Shown in pieces: positions 17,145 to 26,034 of a stretch of 64,000 nucleotides of DNA. Origin of the DNA: Cribrihabitans_A pelagius. Lineage in GTDB: Bacteria; Pseudomonadota; Alphaproteobacteria; Rhodobacterales; Rhodobacteraceae. The translations under genes were made by a program, and so were the position numbers. The stretch covers positions 124,001 to 188,000 of the forward strand of contig NZ_JBMERR010000004.1 of the NCBI RefSeq assembly GCF_048820915.1, written 5' to 3'. Every line of letters starts with the position of its first letter. Within the stretch, counting starts at the first letter, position 1. Below the pieces are notes generated by a model, which did not search any database, was not told the DNA's origin, and saw only the letters and a list, made by a program, of their open reading frames with translations.

Positions 17145-18410
17145 ATGAAACCGCTTTTCCGCGCGGGCACCGCGCTCGCCGCGCTGGCCCTCGCCGCCCC
17201 GGCCCTTGCCGCCACCAAGGCCGAGGTGCTGGCCAATTACGCCAACATCGCCGAAGCCAAGTACCAGGACAGCCTGACCGCCGCCCAGCGCCTGCAAGAA
17301 GCCGTCTCGGCGCTGACCGCCGCCCCCTCCGCCGAAAACCTGACCGCCGCGCGCGCGGCCTGGATTGCCGCCCGGGTGCCCTACCAGCAGTCCGAGGTGT
17401 TCCGCTTCGGCAATGCCATCGTCGACGGCTGGGAAGGCAAGGTGAACGCCTGGCCGCTGGACGAGGGGCTGATCGACTACGTGGATGCATCCTACGGGGG
17501 CTTGGGCGGGGAAAACGCGCTGGCCGGCCTCAACGTGATTGCCAGCCCCGTGTTCGAGCTCTCGGGCAAGCAGATCGACGCCGCCCGGATCACCCCCGAA
17601 CTGCTGGAATCCACCCTGCACGAGGCCGACGGCATCGAGGCCAACGTCGCCACCGGCTACCATGCCATCGAATTCCTGCTCTGGGGCCAGGACCTGAACG
17701 GCACCGGACAAGGCGCGGGCAGCCGCCCCTGGACCGACTACGCGGCAGGCGAGGACTGCACCAACGATAACTGCGCCCGCCGCGGCGCATACCTGAAGGC
17801 CGCAACCGATCTCCTGGTCAGCGATCTGGAGTGGATGGCCGCGCAATGGGGTGAAGACGGCGGCGCGCGCAGCACCCTGCTGGCGGACGAGGACGCAGGC
17901 ATCACCGCGATGCTCACCGGCATGGGCTCGCTTTCCTACGGCGAGCAGGCGGGCGAGCGCATGCGCCTCGGCCTGATGCTGAACGACCCCGAGGAAGAGC
18001 ACGACTGCTTCTCCGACAACACCCACAACAGCCACTACTACGATGGCCTGGGCGTTCAGAACGTCTATCTCGGCGAATACGTGCGCCTGAACGGCGAAAA
18101 GATCTCCGGCCCCAGCTTGAGCGATCTGGTCGCCGCCAAAGACCCCGCGCTGGACGCGCAGATGCGTGGCAAGCTGTCCCATACCATGCGTGCGCTCGGC
18201 GGCATCAAGACCGCCGCCGAAGCCGGCTTCTCCTACGACCGGATGCTGGCGCAGGGCAATGATGCAGGCGAAGCGCTGATCATGGCGGGCGTAGACGGGC
18301 TTATCGCGCAGACCCGCACGCTGGAACAGGTTGTGGCGGCGCTGAAGCTGGAGGGGGTCGGCATCGAAGGCTCCGACAGCCTCGATAATCCGGGCGCGGT
18401 GTTCGAGTAG
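17145..18410 (+). CDS. Imelysin-family periplasmic iron-regulated protein
   Basis: 421 residues. A Sec signal peptide is clear (RAGTALAALALAAPALAA, cleavage before TKAEV). The mature part is an imelysin-like four-helix domain with the family GxHxxE motif in GYHAIEFLLWGQD. Imelysin-type proteins are iron-regulated, exported proteins that take part in iron acquisition, and the His and Glu are candidate metal ligands. The C-terminal half repeats the helical pattern (GGIKTAAEAGFSYDRMLAQG). It starts 35 bases after the Cys-rich gene and belongs to the same iron island; a second imelysin lies downstream. Confidence 0.88.
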   Translation: MKPLFRAGTALAALALAAPALAATKAEVLANYANIAEAKYQDSLTAAQRLQEAVSALTAAPSAENLTAARAAWIAARVPYQQSEVFRFGNAIVDGWEGKVNAWPLDEGLIDYVDASYGGLGGENALAGLNVIASPVFELSGKQIDAARITPELLESTLHEADGIEANVATGYHAIEFLLWGQDLNGTGQGAGSRPWTDYAAGEDCTNDNCARRGAYLKAATDLLVSDLEWMAAQWGEDGGARSTLLADEDAGITAMLTGMGSLSYGEQAGERMRLGLMLNDPEEEHDCFSDNTHNSHYYDGLGVQNVYLGEYVRLNGEKISGPSLSDLVAAKDPALDAQMRGKLSHTMRALGGIKTAAEAGFSYDRMLAQGNDAGEALIMAGVDGLIAQTRTLEQVVAALKLEGVGIEGSDSLDNPGAVFE

Positions 18411-18514
18411 GCGCCGCCTCTGCCCGGACCCTCGCCGCATCCCCCTTCCCCCCCGCGGCCAGGGTCAGGGACCATCTGTCGCGCCATACCCAAGCACTTC
18501 ACTCTGGATCATCC

Positions 18515-18543
18515 TTGAATCCTCAGCAAAACTGTCAGATATA
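18515..18543 (+). promoter_or_regulatory. Possible promoter of bfd-bfr
   Basis: TTGAAT at 18515-18520 and GATATA at 18538-18543 are separated by 17 bases in an AT-richer stretch about 50 bases upstream of the bfd start. It is a moderate match to a sigma-70-type promoter. Confidence 0.4.
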
Positions 18544-18594
18544 AGCCCAACGGAATCACTCGCCCGCCGGGCCGCCCTGCAAGGACGCCGCGAC

Positions 18595-18870
18595 ATGATC
18601 GTCTGCCACTGCACCAACATCTCGGACCACGACATCCACGCCGCGATCGACTGGATGCGAAGTGCAGACCCCGCAACGATAATTACCCCCGGCAAGATCT
18701 ACCACGCCCTGGGCAAGTCCGCCGATTGCGGCGGCTGCATGCCCCTTTTCCTCGACACGATGCGCACCAGCGCTAGTCTGGAAGTGCCTGCGCACCTTCA
18801 GAATTTGCGCGCAGGCCATATTCGGGAGGAAGTACATGAAGGGCGATACCAAGATCATCGACTACCTTAA
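18595..18870 (+). CDS. bfd: Bacterioferritin-associated ferredoxin (2Fe-2S)
   Basis: 91 residues. The first 60 form a BFD-like [2Fe-2S] domain with the cysteine pairs VCHCTNI and CGGCMPLF. Bfd binds bacterioferritin and delivers electrons to mobilise stored iron. The last 30 residues extend past the usual end because the stop at 18868-18870 lies inside the next gene, overlapping bfr by 35 bases. Immediate linkage to bfr supports the pairing, and overlapping genes suggest coupled translation. Confidence 0.9.
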   Translation: MIVCHCTNISDHDIHAAIDWMRSADPATIITPGKIYHALGKSADCGGCMPLFLDTMRTSASLEVPAHLQNLRAGHIREEVHEGRYQDHRLP

Positions 18871-19324
18871 CAAGGCCCTGCGCCACGAGCTGACCGCGGT
18901 CAGCCAGTACTGGCTGCATTACCGCATGCAGGAGGACTGGGGCCTCGGCAGCATGGCCAAGAAAAGCCGCGAAGAAAGCATCGAGGAGATGGAGCACGCG
19001 GACAAATTGATTGAACGGATTTTGTTTCTGGAAGGCCACCCGAACCTGCAAAAGCTCGACCCGCTGCGGATCGGCCAGACACCCAAAGAAACCCTGGAAT
19101 GCGACCTGGCCGCCGAACGCGAGGCCCGCGACCTCTATAAGGAGGCCCGCGATGCCTGTCACAGCGCCGGCGACTATGTCTCGATGAAACTGTTCGAGGA
19201 GCTGATGACGGACGAAGAGGGCCACATCGACTTCCTCGAAACACAGCTCGAGCTGCACGACCGGATCGGTGCAGAGAACTATGCCCAGCTTAACGCCACC
19301 AAAATCGAAGAGGCCGGCGGCTAG
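18836..19324 (+). CDS. bfr: Bacterioferritin
   Basis: 162 residues, full length for Bfr. The family start MKGDTKIIDYLNKAL is present. Ferroxidase residues are visible: Glu18 in RHELTAV, Glu51 and His54 in EEMEHAD, and the late EEGHIDFLE. The heme-ligating Met52 (EEM) is kept, so this is a heme-type bacterioferritin rather than a plain ferritin. It stores iron as a 24-mer cage in the cytoplasm. A strong GGGAGGAAG precedes the start. With bfd just upstream it forms the storage and release part of this iron island. Confidence 0.95.
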   Translation: MKGDTKIIDYLNKALRHELTAVSQYWLHYRMQEDWGLGSMAKKSREESIEEMEHADKLIERILFLEGHPNLQKLDPLRIGQTPKETLECDLAAEREARDLYKEARDACHSAGDYVSMKLFEELMTDEEGHIDFLETQLELHDRIGAENYAQLNATKIEEAGG

Positions 19325-20927
19325 CGCCCTGATGGCGGCCGCGCTCGCGGCCGCCGCCTGCTCCCTTGCAGCCTCGGAACCCGTCCCCGCCCCTGCAGCC
19401 GCCGCTGCCACTGCCACTGTTGCACCTGAAGCGCCCGCCGCCGCAACTGCACCCGCAACCGCCGCCGGCATCGCGCTCTCCGACCCTCACCTTTCCACCC
19501 TGCCCCGCAGCGCCGCCGAACACGCCCGCATCAAATCCGTGACCGCGCCCGCGAAGAACTTTATCGCCCCCGAAGCATTTGAAACCCTGTCCGCCGGCGC
19601 CGCCACCCAGCGCGCACGCCAGGATGCCGAGGCTTTCTCGCAGCCCTCCGCCAATCTCAGCTTCGAGCAGGAACTAGCCTTTCGCCTCGGCAACGGGCTG
19701 TTCAAGAAGATCTGGGTATTCTCCCCCGCCTCGACCCTCGCCTCCGACGGGCTCGGCCCCCTCTACAACGCCCGCTCCTGCCAGCGCTGCCACCTGAAGG
19801 ACGGCCGCGGCCACGTGCCGGAGCAGCCCGAGTATGCCTCCGCCGCGATGTTCCTGCGTGTCTCTATCCCCGGCCCGGTGCCGGAGGATCTGCGCGCCAT
19901 CGGGGACTACATCGGCACCGCGCCCGACCCCGCCTACGGCGGCCAGCTGCAGGATTTCTCGGCCCCCGGCCTCGCACCGGAATACCGCCTGCAAGTGACT
20001 TACGAGGAAGTCACCGTTTCCCTCGCAGGCGGCGAGACCGCCACCCTGCGCCGCCCTGCCTATTCCGCAACGCACCTCGGCTACGGCCCCCTGCACCCGC
20101 GGGCAATGCTGTCGCCCCGCTTGGCTCCCCCGATGATCGGCCTGGGCCTGCTGGAGGCGATCCCCGCCGCAGACATCCTCGCCCATGCCGACCCGGAAGA
20201 CACGGACGGCGACGGCATTTCAGGCCGTGCAAACCTGATCTGGTCACGCGAATTCAACCGCATCATGCTGGGCCGCTTCGGCCACAAGGCCGGGATGCCT
20301 ACGGTCCACGAGCAATCGGCGGCCGCCTTCGCGGGCGATATCGGCATCTCCACCCCGCTGTTCCCCGCCCACGCGGGCGATTGCACCGCCGCGCAAAGCG
20401 CCTGCCGGACCGCCCCTCACGGCGGCGGTGATGCGCGCGAAACCGAGATCGACCAGCCCAACATGGATCTGGTCACCTTCTATGCCCGCAACCTCGCAGT
20501 ACCCGCCCGCCGCGAAGCGGACGCCCCCCAGGTGCTGCGCGGCAAAGAGGTCTTCTACGGCAGCGGCTGCGCGTCCTGCCATGTGCCGAAGTACGTGACC
20601 CACCGGCTTGAAGACCGCCCCGAGCAGTCCTTCCAGCTGATCTGGCCCTACAGCGACCTGCTTCTGCATGACATGGGCGAAGGCCTCGCCGACCACCGCC
20701 CCGAGGCCCGCGCCACGGGCCGCGAATGGCGCACACCGCCGCTCTGGGGGATCGGCCTCACCAGCCGAGTATCCCCCCGCGCCAGTTACCTGCACGATGG
20801 CCGCGCCCGCAGCCTGCTCGAAGCCATCCTCTGGCACGGCGGCGAGGCGGAGGCCGCGAAGTCCCGCGTCGTGGAACTCGGCCCCGAAGACCGCGCCGCC
20901 CTGATTGCGTTTCTCGAAAGCCTTTGA
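19281..20927 (+). CDS. Di-heme oxidoreductase family protein (DUF1111), lipoprotein
   Basis: About 548 residues. Two heme c motifs are visible: CQRCH near residue 170 and CASCH near residue 430, typical of the DUF1111 thiol-oxidoreductase-like family related to di-heme peroxidases. The N-terminus from ATG 19281 has a basic part (KSKRP) then ALMAAALAAAAC, a plausible lipobox, so this start is preferred to ATG 19332, which would lack a charged region; it overlaps the bfr end. An Ala/Pro/Thr-rich linker follows. This gene is regularly found between imelysin genes in iron-responsive clusters, as here. The reaction is not established. Confidence 0.85.
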   Translation: MPSLTPPKSKRPAASALMAAALAAAACSLAASEPVPAPAAAAATATVAPEAPAAATAPATAAGIALSDPHLSTLPRSAAEHARIKSVTAPAKNFIAPEAFETLSAGAATQRARQDAEAFSQPSANLSFEQELAFRLGNGLFKKIWVFSPASTLASDGLGPLYNARSCQRCHLKDGRGHVPEQPEYASAAMFLRVSIPGPVPEDLRAIGDYIGTAPDPAYGGQLQDFSAPGLAPEYRLQVTYEEVTVSLAGGETATLRRPAYSATHLGYGPLHPRAMLSPRLAPPMIGLGLLEAIPAADILAHADPEDTDGDGISGRANLIWSREFNRIMLGRFGHKAGMPTVHEQSAAAFAGDIGISTPLFPAHAGDCTAAQSACRTAPHGGGDARETEIDQPNMDLVTFYARNLAVPARREADAPQVLRGKEVFYGSGCASCHVPKYVTHRLEDRPEQSFQLIWPYSDLLLHDMGEGLADHRPEARATGREWRTPPLWGIGLTSRVSPRASYLHDGRARSLLEAILWHGGEAEAAKSRVVELGPEDRAALIAFLESL

Positions 20928-21926
20928 ATGACCCGCATCCTTGCGTTCTGCCTCGCACTCGCCAGCGCGCCTGCCGCAGCCTCCGAGCTCTCCGCCGGCA
21001 TCACGGACAACCAGATCCTGCCCGCCTTTGCCGAACTGGAAGCCGGCAGCGCCGCGCTGGCGAAAGCCGCCGAAGCCGATTGCACCGCGCAGTCCGAAAC
21101 CCTGCGCAGCGCCTACCACGCGGCCTACGACGCCTGGATCGCCGCCAGCCCCTACCGCTTCGGCCCCGCCGAGGCAGAGAACCGCGCCTTCGCCCTTGCC
21201 TTCTGGCCCGACAGCCGCGGCAAGATTCCCCGCGCGCTCTCCGCCCTGATCCGGCAGGAGGACCCGGGCGTCACCGACCCCGCCCGCTTCGCCAGCTACT
21301 CCATTGCCGCCCGCGGCTTCACCGCGCTGGAATACCTACTCTACGACCCGCAGCTCTCCACCGCGGGCAGCGCCGCCTACCGCTGCACCCTTGTGCAGGC
21401 TGTCAGCACCGGCATCGCCGCCACCGCCCGCGCCATCAACAAGGACTGGACCGGGGGCTATGCGGACAAGCTGCGCACGCCAAATGAGCGCTACACCAGC
21501 GAAGCGGAGATCACCCGCGAGCTGTTCAAATCCCTCACCACCACCCTGCAGGTGCTGGCAGACATGCGCCTGGGCCGGCCGCTTGGCACCTACGACGCTC
21601 CCCGCCCCCTGCGCGCCGAGGCCCGCCGCTCCGGCCGCAGCCTGCGCCATGTCGAGCTGTCCCTCGCCGCGCTGGAACCGCTGGCGCTGGCATTGGCCGA
21701 GGGCAGCCAGACGCTGCAGTCCCAGCTCGCCACCAGCTTCGCCAAGCCCCGCGCCCGCGCCGCCGCGCTGGAAGACCCCGCCTTGGCGGGCGTCACAGAC
21801 CCCGCCAGCCGCCTCCGCATCGAAGCCCTTCATCAGGAGGTGCAGGACATCCACATCCTCGCCCTCACCGCCCTCGGCCCGGCGCTGGGGGTGGCGGCCG
21901 GGTTCAACGCGCTTGACGGCGACTGA
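20928..21926 (+). CDS. Second imelysin-family protein
   Basis: 332 residues with a short signal peptide (ILAFCLALASAPAAAS). It shows the imelysin helical pattern with YHAAYDAWIAASPYRFGPAE in the first half. The region equal to the GxHxxE motif reads ARGFTALEYLLYD, so the histidine is replaced by threonine while the glutamate is kept. The ATG follows directly on the stop of the di-heme gene. Within the imelysin, di-heme, imelysin, DUF1513 set this is the usual second imelysin; a periplasmic role in iron uptake is inferred. Confidence 0.85.
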   Translation: MTRILAFCLALASAPAAASELSAGITDNQILPAFAELEAGSAALAKAAEADCTAQSETLRSAYHAAYDAWIAASPYRFGPAEAENRAFALAFWPDSRGKIPRALSALIRQEDPGVTDPARFASYSIAARGFTALEYLLYDPQLSTAGSAAYRCTLVQAVSTGIAATARAINKDWTGGYADKLRTPNERYTSEAEITRELFKSLTTTLQVLADMRLGRPLGTYDAPRPLRAEARRSGRSLRHVELSLAALEPLALALAEGSQTLQSQLATSFAKPRARAAALEDPALAGVTDPASRLRIEALHQEVQDIHILALTALGPALGVAAGFNALDGD

Positions 21927-21938
21927 GCGGAGACCGCG

Positions 21939-23024
21939 ATGAACTCCCGCCGCACCTTCCTCGCCGGTCTCCTTGCCACCGGGCTCGCCCCACAGGCCAG
22001 CTGGGCCGACGCCGGCGCCCCGGCCTTTCTGTCGGCAGGCCGCGACGAACAGGGCCGCTTCCTGCTTGCAGGCCTCACCCGCGACGGCCGGGCGCTGTTC
22101 CGCCCCCCGCTGCCCGCCCGCGGCCACGCCGCCGCCGCCCACCCTGCGCGCCCGGAAGCCGTCGCCTTCGCCCGCCGCCCGGGCCGCTTTGCCAATGTGA
22201 TCGACTGCCGCAGTGGCGCCGCCCTCGCCCGGCTGGAGCCGCCTGCGGGCCATCACTTTTTCGGCCACGGCACCTTCTCCGCCGATGGCCGTTTTCTTTA
22301 CACCACCGAGAACGCCTACGAGACTTCCCGCGGCAGGATCGGCGTCTGGGACACGCGCAAAGGCTACCGCCGCATCGGCGCCTTTGCCTCCGGCGGAACC
22401 GGCCCGCATGACATCCTGCTGCGCCGCGACGCGCCGGGGCTGGTGGTGGCCAACGGCGGCATCAGGACCCACCCCGGCAGCGGCCGCGCCAAGCTGAACC
22501 TCGCCACCATGCGCCCGAACCTCAGCTACCTCAGCTCCGGCGGCACGCTGGACGCGCAGATGGAGCTCCCCGCCGCCCTGCACCAGAACTCGATCCGCCA
22601 CCTCGCCATGCGCGCCGACGGAACCGTGGGCTTTGCGATGCAATGGCAAGGCGGTGCAGGCGAGCTTGTGCCCATCGCCGGCCTGCACCGCCCCGGCACC
22701 CCGCCGCGGCTGATGGCGGATGGCGACCCGCGGGTGCTGAACCTCCAGGGCTACGGCGGCTCCATCGCCTTCTCCCCTGACGGCACCCGGGTGGCTGTCA
22801 CCTCTCCCCGCGGCGGCGTTCTGCAGGTGATGGATTGCGCAGGCGGAGAGCTGCTCGCCGAGCACCGCATGGCCGACGTCTGCGGCCTCGCCCCCGGCCC
22901 GGCCAACGCAGGTTTCACCGCCAGCACCGGCACCGGCGCCTTGTTTGAGATCACACACGCAGGCCCCCGCCTGCTGCACCGCACCGCCCTGGCGTGGGAC
23001 AACCACCTGATCCCGCTCGTCTGA
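21939..23024 (+). CDS. DUF1513 family protein, Tat-exported beta-propeller-like
   Basis: 361 residues. The N-terminus NSRRTFLAGLLATG is a Tat signal. The body matches DUF1513, with repeated blade-like segments such as GHGTFSADGRFLYTTENAY, GPHDILLRRDAPGLVVANGG and YGGSIAFSPDGTRVAVTSP. It closes with FDNH-type WDNHLIPLV. Proteins of this family occur at the end of imelysin/di-heme iron clusters. The function is unknown; export of a folded protein suggests a bound cofactor or early folding. It starts 12 bases after the second imelysin. Confidence 0.85.
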   Translation: MNSRRTFLAGLLATGLAPQASWADAGAPAFLSAGRDEQGRFLLAGLTRDGRALFRPPLPARGHAAAAHPARPEAVAFARRPGRFANVIDCRSGAALARLEPPAGHHFFGHGTFSADGRFLYTTENAYETSRGRIGVWDTRKGYRRIGAFASGGTGPHDILLRRDAPGLVVANGGIRTHPGSGRAKLNLATMRPNLSYLSSGGTLDAQMELPAALHQNSIRHLAMRADGTVGFAMQWQGGAGELVPIAGLHRPGTPPRLMADGDPRVLNLQGYGGSIAFSPDGTRVAVTSPRGGVLQVMDCAGGELLAEHRMADVCGLAPGPANAGFTASTGTGALFEITHAGPRLLHRTALAWDNHLIPLV

Positions 23025-23140
23025 GACCCCGAGCAACAAGCCGCCCATCGCCGGCGCACGCGGGGGCGATCCGAACAGAGCTGACTGGCAGTTTATCCCT
23101 GCCAACCCCGTACACCTTTTCGAGGGACCGCCAAGCAGCA

Positions 23141-23200
23141 ACCAAATCGCCGCCGCGTGGGGACGCGCCGGCGATGCGCGGCGGCCTCTCGGCCTTGTCC
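23141..23200 (-). repeat. Copy A of a short dispersed intergenic repeat, inverted
   Basis: Read on the minus strand, about 60 bases closely match two copies downstream of glpD (25841-25898 and 25969-26034). Shared blocks include ACAAGGCCG, GGCCGCCGCGCA and CCCCACGCGGCGGCGATTTGG-like ends. The copy lies in the 276-base gap between the DUF1513 gene and glpR. Confidence 0.65.
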
Positions 23201-23300
23201 CGCGCGGGCGATCCATAAATGCCGCCTGACAGCACAAACGAAAACGCCGCGTGACATTCCGAGCGTGATACGCTAATAAATCGCAGCTAAAGGAAAGCAA

Positions 23301-24116
23301 ATGGACGCTTCACGCCGCCAAAACGAAATCATCACGCTCCTGAACCAGCACGACCGGGTCGAGGTGGAGGAGCTTGCGCACCGCTTCGGCGTCTCGCTGC
23401 AGACCGTGCGCGCCGACCTGCGCGACCTCTCCGCCCGCGGCGCGCTTTCGCGGGTGCATGGCGGCGCCGTGCGGCTTTCCTCCGCCGCGAGCCAGGGTTA
23501 CGCCGACCGCCGCAAGCTGAACGCCGCCGCGAAACAGGCAATGGCCCAGGCCGCGGCCGAGCTGATCCCCGACAACTGCTCGCTCACGCTCAACATCGGC
23601 ACTTCCACCGAACAGGTCGCCCGCGCCCTCTCCGGCCATCGCGGACTTACGGTGATCTCCAACAATATCAACATTATCAACATGATGCTTGGCGGCCAGC
23701 CGCAAGAGCTGATCCTCGTAGGCGGCACCGTCCGGCAAAGCGACGGCGCCATCGTGGGCGAGGACGCGGTGGAGTTCATCTCCCGTTACAAGGTCGACTT
23801 TGCGGTCATCGGCGCCTCTGCCCTCGATGCCGACGGCGCCGTGCTGGACCATGACGCCCGCGAGGTTTCCGTCGCCCGCGCGATCCTGAAGAACGCCCGC
23901 CAGAAGGTGCTGGTCTGCGACGGCAGCAAGTTCACCCGCTCCGCCCCCGTGCGTATCTGCGACGTCGCCGATCTCGACGTGGTGATCACCGACCGCCCCG
24001 CCCCGCAGGAGTTTGCCGCAGCCGCCCGCGCCGCCGGCACGCGAATCCTTACCGCCTCTCCCGAAACCGCCGCCCCCGGCACGACGGGTCAAAACGAAAG
24101 CAGCGAAAATGCCTGA
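23301..24116 (+). CDS. glpR: DeoR-family repressor, GlpR-like
   Basis: 271 residues. The N-terminal DeoR HTH is intact: RQNEIITLLNQHDRVEVEEL and VSLQTVRADLRDLSARG, followed by RVHGGAV. The C-terminal sugar-phosphate sensor domain has LNIGTSTEQVARAL, VGGTVRQSDGAIVGEDA and the CDGSKFTRSAP segment. Overlap of its stop with the glpD start makes control of glycerol 3-phosphate use the likely job. No operator was identified upstream. Confidence 0.9.
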   Translation: MDASRRQNEIITLLNQHDRVEVEELAHRFGVSLQTVRADLRDLSARGALSRVHGGAVRLSSAASQGYADRRKLNAAAKQAMAQAAAELIPDNCSLTLNIGTSTEQVARALSGHRGLTVISNNINIINMMLGGQPQELILVGGTVRQSDGAIVGEDAVEFISRYKVDFAVIGASALDADGAVLDHDAREVSVARAILKNARQKVLVCDGSKFTRSAPVRICDVADLDVVITDRPAPQEFAAAARAAGTRILTASPETAAPGTTGQNESSENA

Positions 24117-25689
24117 CGACTCCCAACTCACCGATCTCTTCATCATCGGCGGCGGCATCAACGGTTGCGGCATCGCCCGCGACGCCGCCGGCCGCGGCCT
24201 CACGGTGAGCCTGGCCGAGATGAACGACCTCGCCTCCGCCACCTCCTCGGCCTCCACCAAGCTGTTCCACGGCGGGTTGCGCTATCTTGAGTATTTCGAG
24301 TTCCGTCTGGTCCGCGAAGCGCTGATCGAACGCGAGGTGCTCCTCAAGGCGATGCCGCACATCTCCTGGCCGATGCGCTTCGTGCTGCCCTTCCACAAGG
24401 ACATGCGGTTTGACAGCGACACGCCAACCTCCAAGCTGCTCACCACCTTCATGCCGTGGATGAAGGGCCGCCGCCCGGCCTGGCTGATCCGACTCGGGCT
24501 GTTCCTTTATGACAGCCTCGGCAAACGCGGCATCCTGCCCGGCACCGCCAAGCTGGACCTGCGCAGTGATCCCGCAGGCGCGCCTTTGCAGGACAAGTTC
24601 CAGACCGCCTTCGAATATTCCGACTGCTGGATCGAGGACGCCCGCCTGGTGGTGCTGAACGCCCGCGACGCCGAGGCCCGCGGCGCCGAGATCCTGACCC
24701 GCACCGAGGTCACCGGCGCCGAGCGCAAGGCCGGCCACTGGGTCATCCGCCTGAAGAACCGCGCCACCGGCGAGACTTATGAGCGGCGCGCGAAGATGCT
24801 GGTCAACGCGGGCGGCCCCTGGGTTGCCGACGTGCTGCGCCAGAAGCTCGGCCAGAACAGCCGCGAGAACGTCCGCCTGGTGCGCGGCAGCCACATCGTT
24901 GTGCCCAGGCTCTTCGACCACGGCCGCTGCTATTTCTTCCAGGGCACCGACGGGCGGATCATCTTCGCGATTCCCTACGAGACCGATTTCACGCTCATCG
25001 GCACCACCGACGCCGACCACCCGGACCCGGAGACCGCCCCCGAGTGCACACCGGAGGAACAGCAGTATCTGGTTGATTTTGCATCCGGATATTTCAAACA
25101 GCCGGTCAAGCGCGAGGATATCCTCTGGACCTACTCCGGCGTGCGCCCGCTTTATGACGACGGCGCCAGCTCCGCCACCGCGGCGACGCGCGAATACGTG
25201 CTCACCCTGGACCAGGCGCAGGCGCCGCTGCTGAATGTCTTCGGCGGCAAGATCACCACCTACCGCAAACTGTCGGAGGCGGCCCTGGCCAAGATCGGCG
25301 AGGTCTTCCCCCAACTCTCCGGTGACTGGACCGCGGGCGTTGCGCTCCCCGGCGGCGATTTCGCGGTGGCCGAGGTGGAGGCGCTGACCCGGAAACTCGC
25401 CGCCGACTACCCCTTCCTGTCCCCCTATTGGGCCGGCCGGATGATCCGCGCCTATGGCACCGAGGCTTGGCAGGTCCTTGGCGAGGCAAGCGCGGCTGCC
25501 GACCTGGGCCGGGACTTCGGCGCCACCATCACTGCCCGCGAGCTGGATTGGGCGGTGCAGAAGGAATGGGTGCGCAGCGGCGAAGACTATCTGTGGCGCC
25601 GCACCAAGCTCGGGTTGCGGCTGGATGAGGCACAGCGCGCGGCGGTGGATGCCTATGTTGAGGGCAAGGCGGCGCAGCTGGCCGCTTAA
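24109..25689 (+). CDS. glpD: Aerobic glycerol-3-phosphate dehydrogenase
   Basis: 526 residues, FAD-dependent. The dinucleotide loop GGGINGCGIARDAAGRG is at the N-terminus, followed by SSASTKLFHGGLRYLE. Later blocks GTTDADHP, YSGVRPLYDD and GGKITTYRKLSE are standard for GlpD. It oxidises glycerol 3-phosphate to dihydroxyacetone phosphate at the inner membrane, passing electrons to quinone. The start ATG at 24109 overlaps the glpR stop by eight bases. No glpK or glycerol transporter follows in the window. Confidence 0.95.
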   Translation: MPDDSQLTDLFIIGGGINGCGIARDAAGRGLTVSLAEMNDLASATSSASTKLFHGGLRYLEYFEFRLVREALIEREVLLKAMPHISWPMRFVLPFHKDMRFDSDTPTSKLLTTFMPWMKGRRPAWLIRLGLFLYDSLGKRGILPGTAKLDLRSDPAGAPLQDKFQTAFEYSDCWIEDARLVVLNARDAEARGAEILTRTEVTGAERKAGHWVIRLKNRATGETYERRAKMLVNAGGPWVADVLRQKLGQNSRENVRLVRGSHIVVPRLFDHGRCYFFQGTDGRIIFAIPYETDFTLIGTTDADHPDPETAPECTPEEQQYLVDFASGYFKQPVKREDILWTYSGVRPLYDDGASSATAATREYVLTLDQAQAPLLNVFGGKITTYRKLSEAALAKIGEVFPQLSGDWTAGVALPGGDFAVAEVEALTRKLAADYPFLSPYWAGRMIRAYGTEAWQVLGEASAAADLGRDFGATITARELDWAVQKEWVRSGEDYLWRRTKLGLRLDEAQRAAVDAYVEGKAAQLAA

Positions 25690-25840
25690 GGCGAAAGGCG
25701 CGCGCGGCTCCGCGCGGGTGCGAAGTGCCTGCAGCGTATCGCGGGCGCACGCCCCCGGTTTAGCGTCGGGCGCGCGGCGCTTTCGCCCCGCCAAAACGCC
25801 CTCCTCAAGGGCGGGCCCGGCATTGAGTACCGGCCCGCGC

Positions 25841-25898
25841 CGAACAAGGCCGCAGGCCGGCGCGCATCGCCGCCGCCCCCCCACGCGGCAGCCGCACC
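25841..25898 (+). repeat. Copy B of the dispersed intergenic repeat
   Basis: Shares ACAAGGCCG, GGCCGGCGCGCATCGCCG and CCCACGCGGC with copies A and C, with more mismatches at the 3' end. It lies in the 720-base gap after glpD. Confidence 0.55.
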
Positions 25899-25968
25899 CG
25901 GCCCTGTCATCTTGCCCCAAATACTCCCGCCGGAGGCATCCGCCTCTCACCACCATTTCCTCGGCGCG

Positions 25969-26034
25969 GAACAAGGCCGAAGGCCGCCGCGCACCGCCGC
26001 TGCGCCCCCACGCGGCGGCGATTTGGCCGAGGCT
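25969..26034 (+). repeat. Copy C of the dispersed intergenic repeat
   Basis: The best match to copy A: ACAAGGCCGA, GGCCGCCGCGCA and CACGCGGCGGCGATTTGG are nearly identical, in the opposite orientation to copy A. Copies A and C therefore form a distant inverted pair around glpR-glpD. Confidence 0.65.

Noticed and set aside
21336..23300. Minus-strand open frame across the second imelysin and DUF1513 genes
   Set aside because: Both plus-strand genes have signal peptides and family motifs; the minus frame has none.
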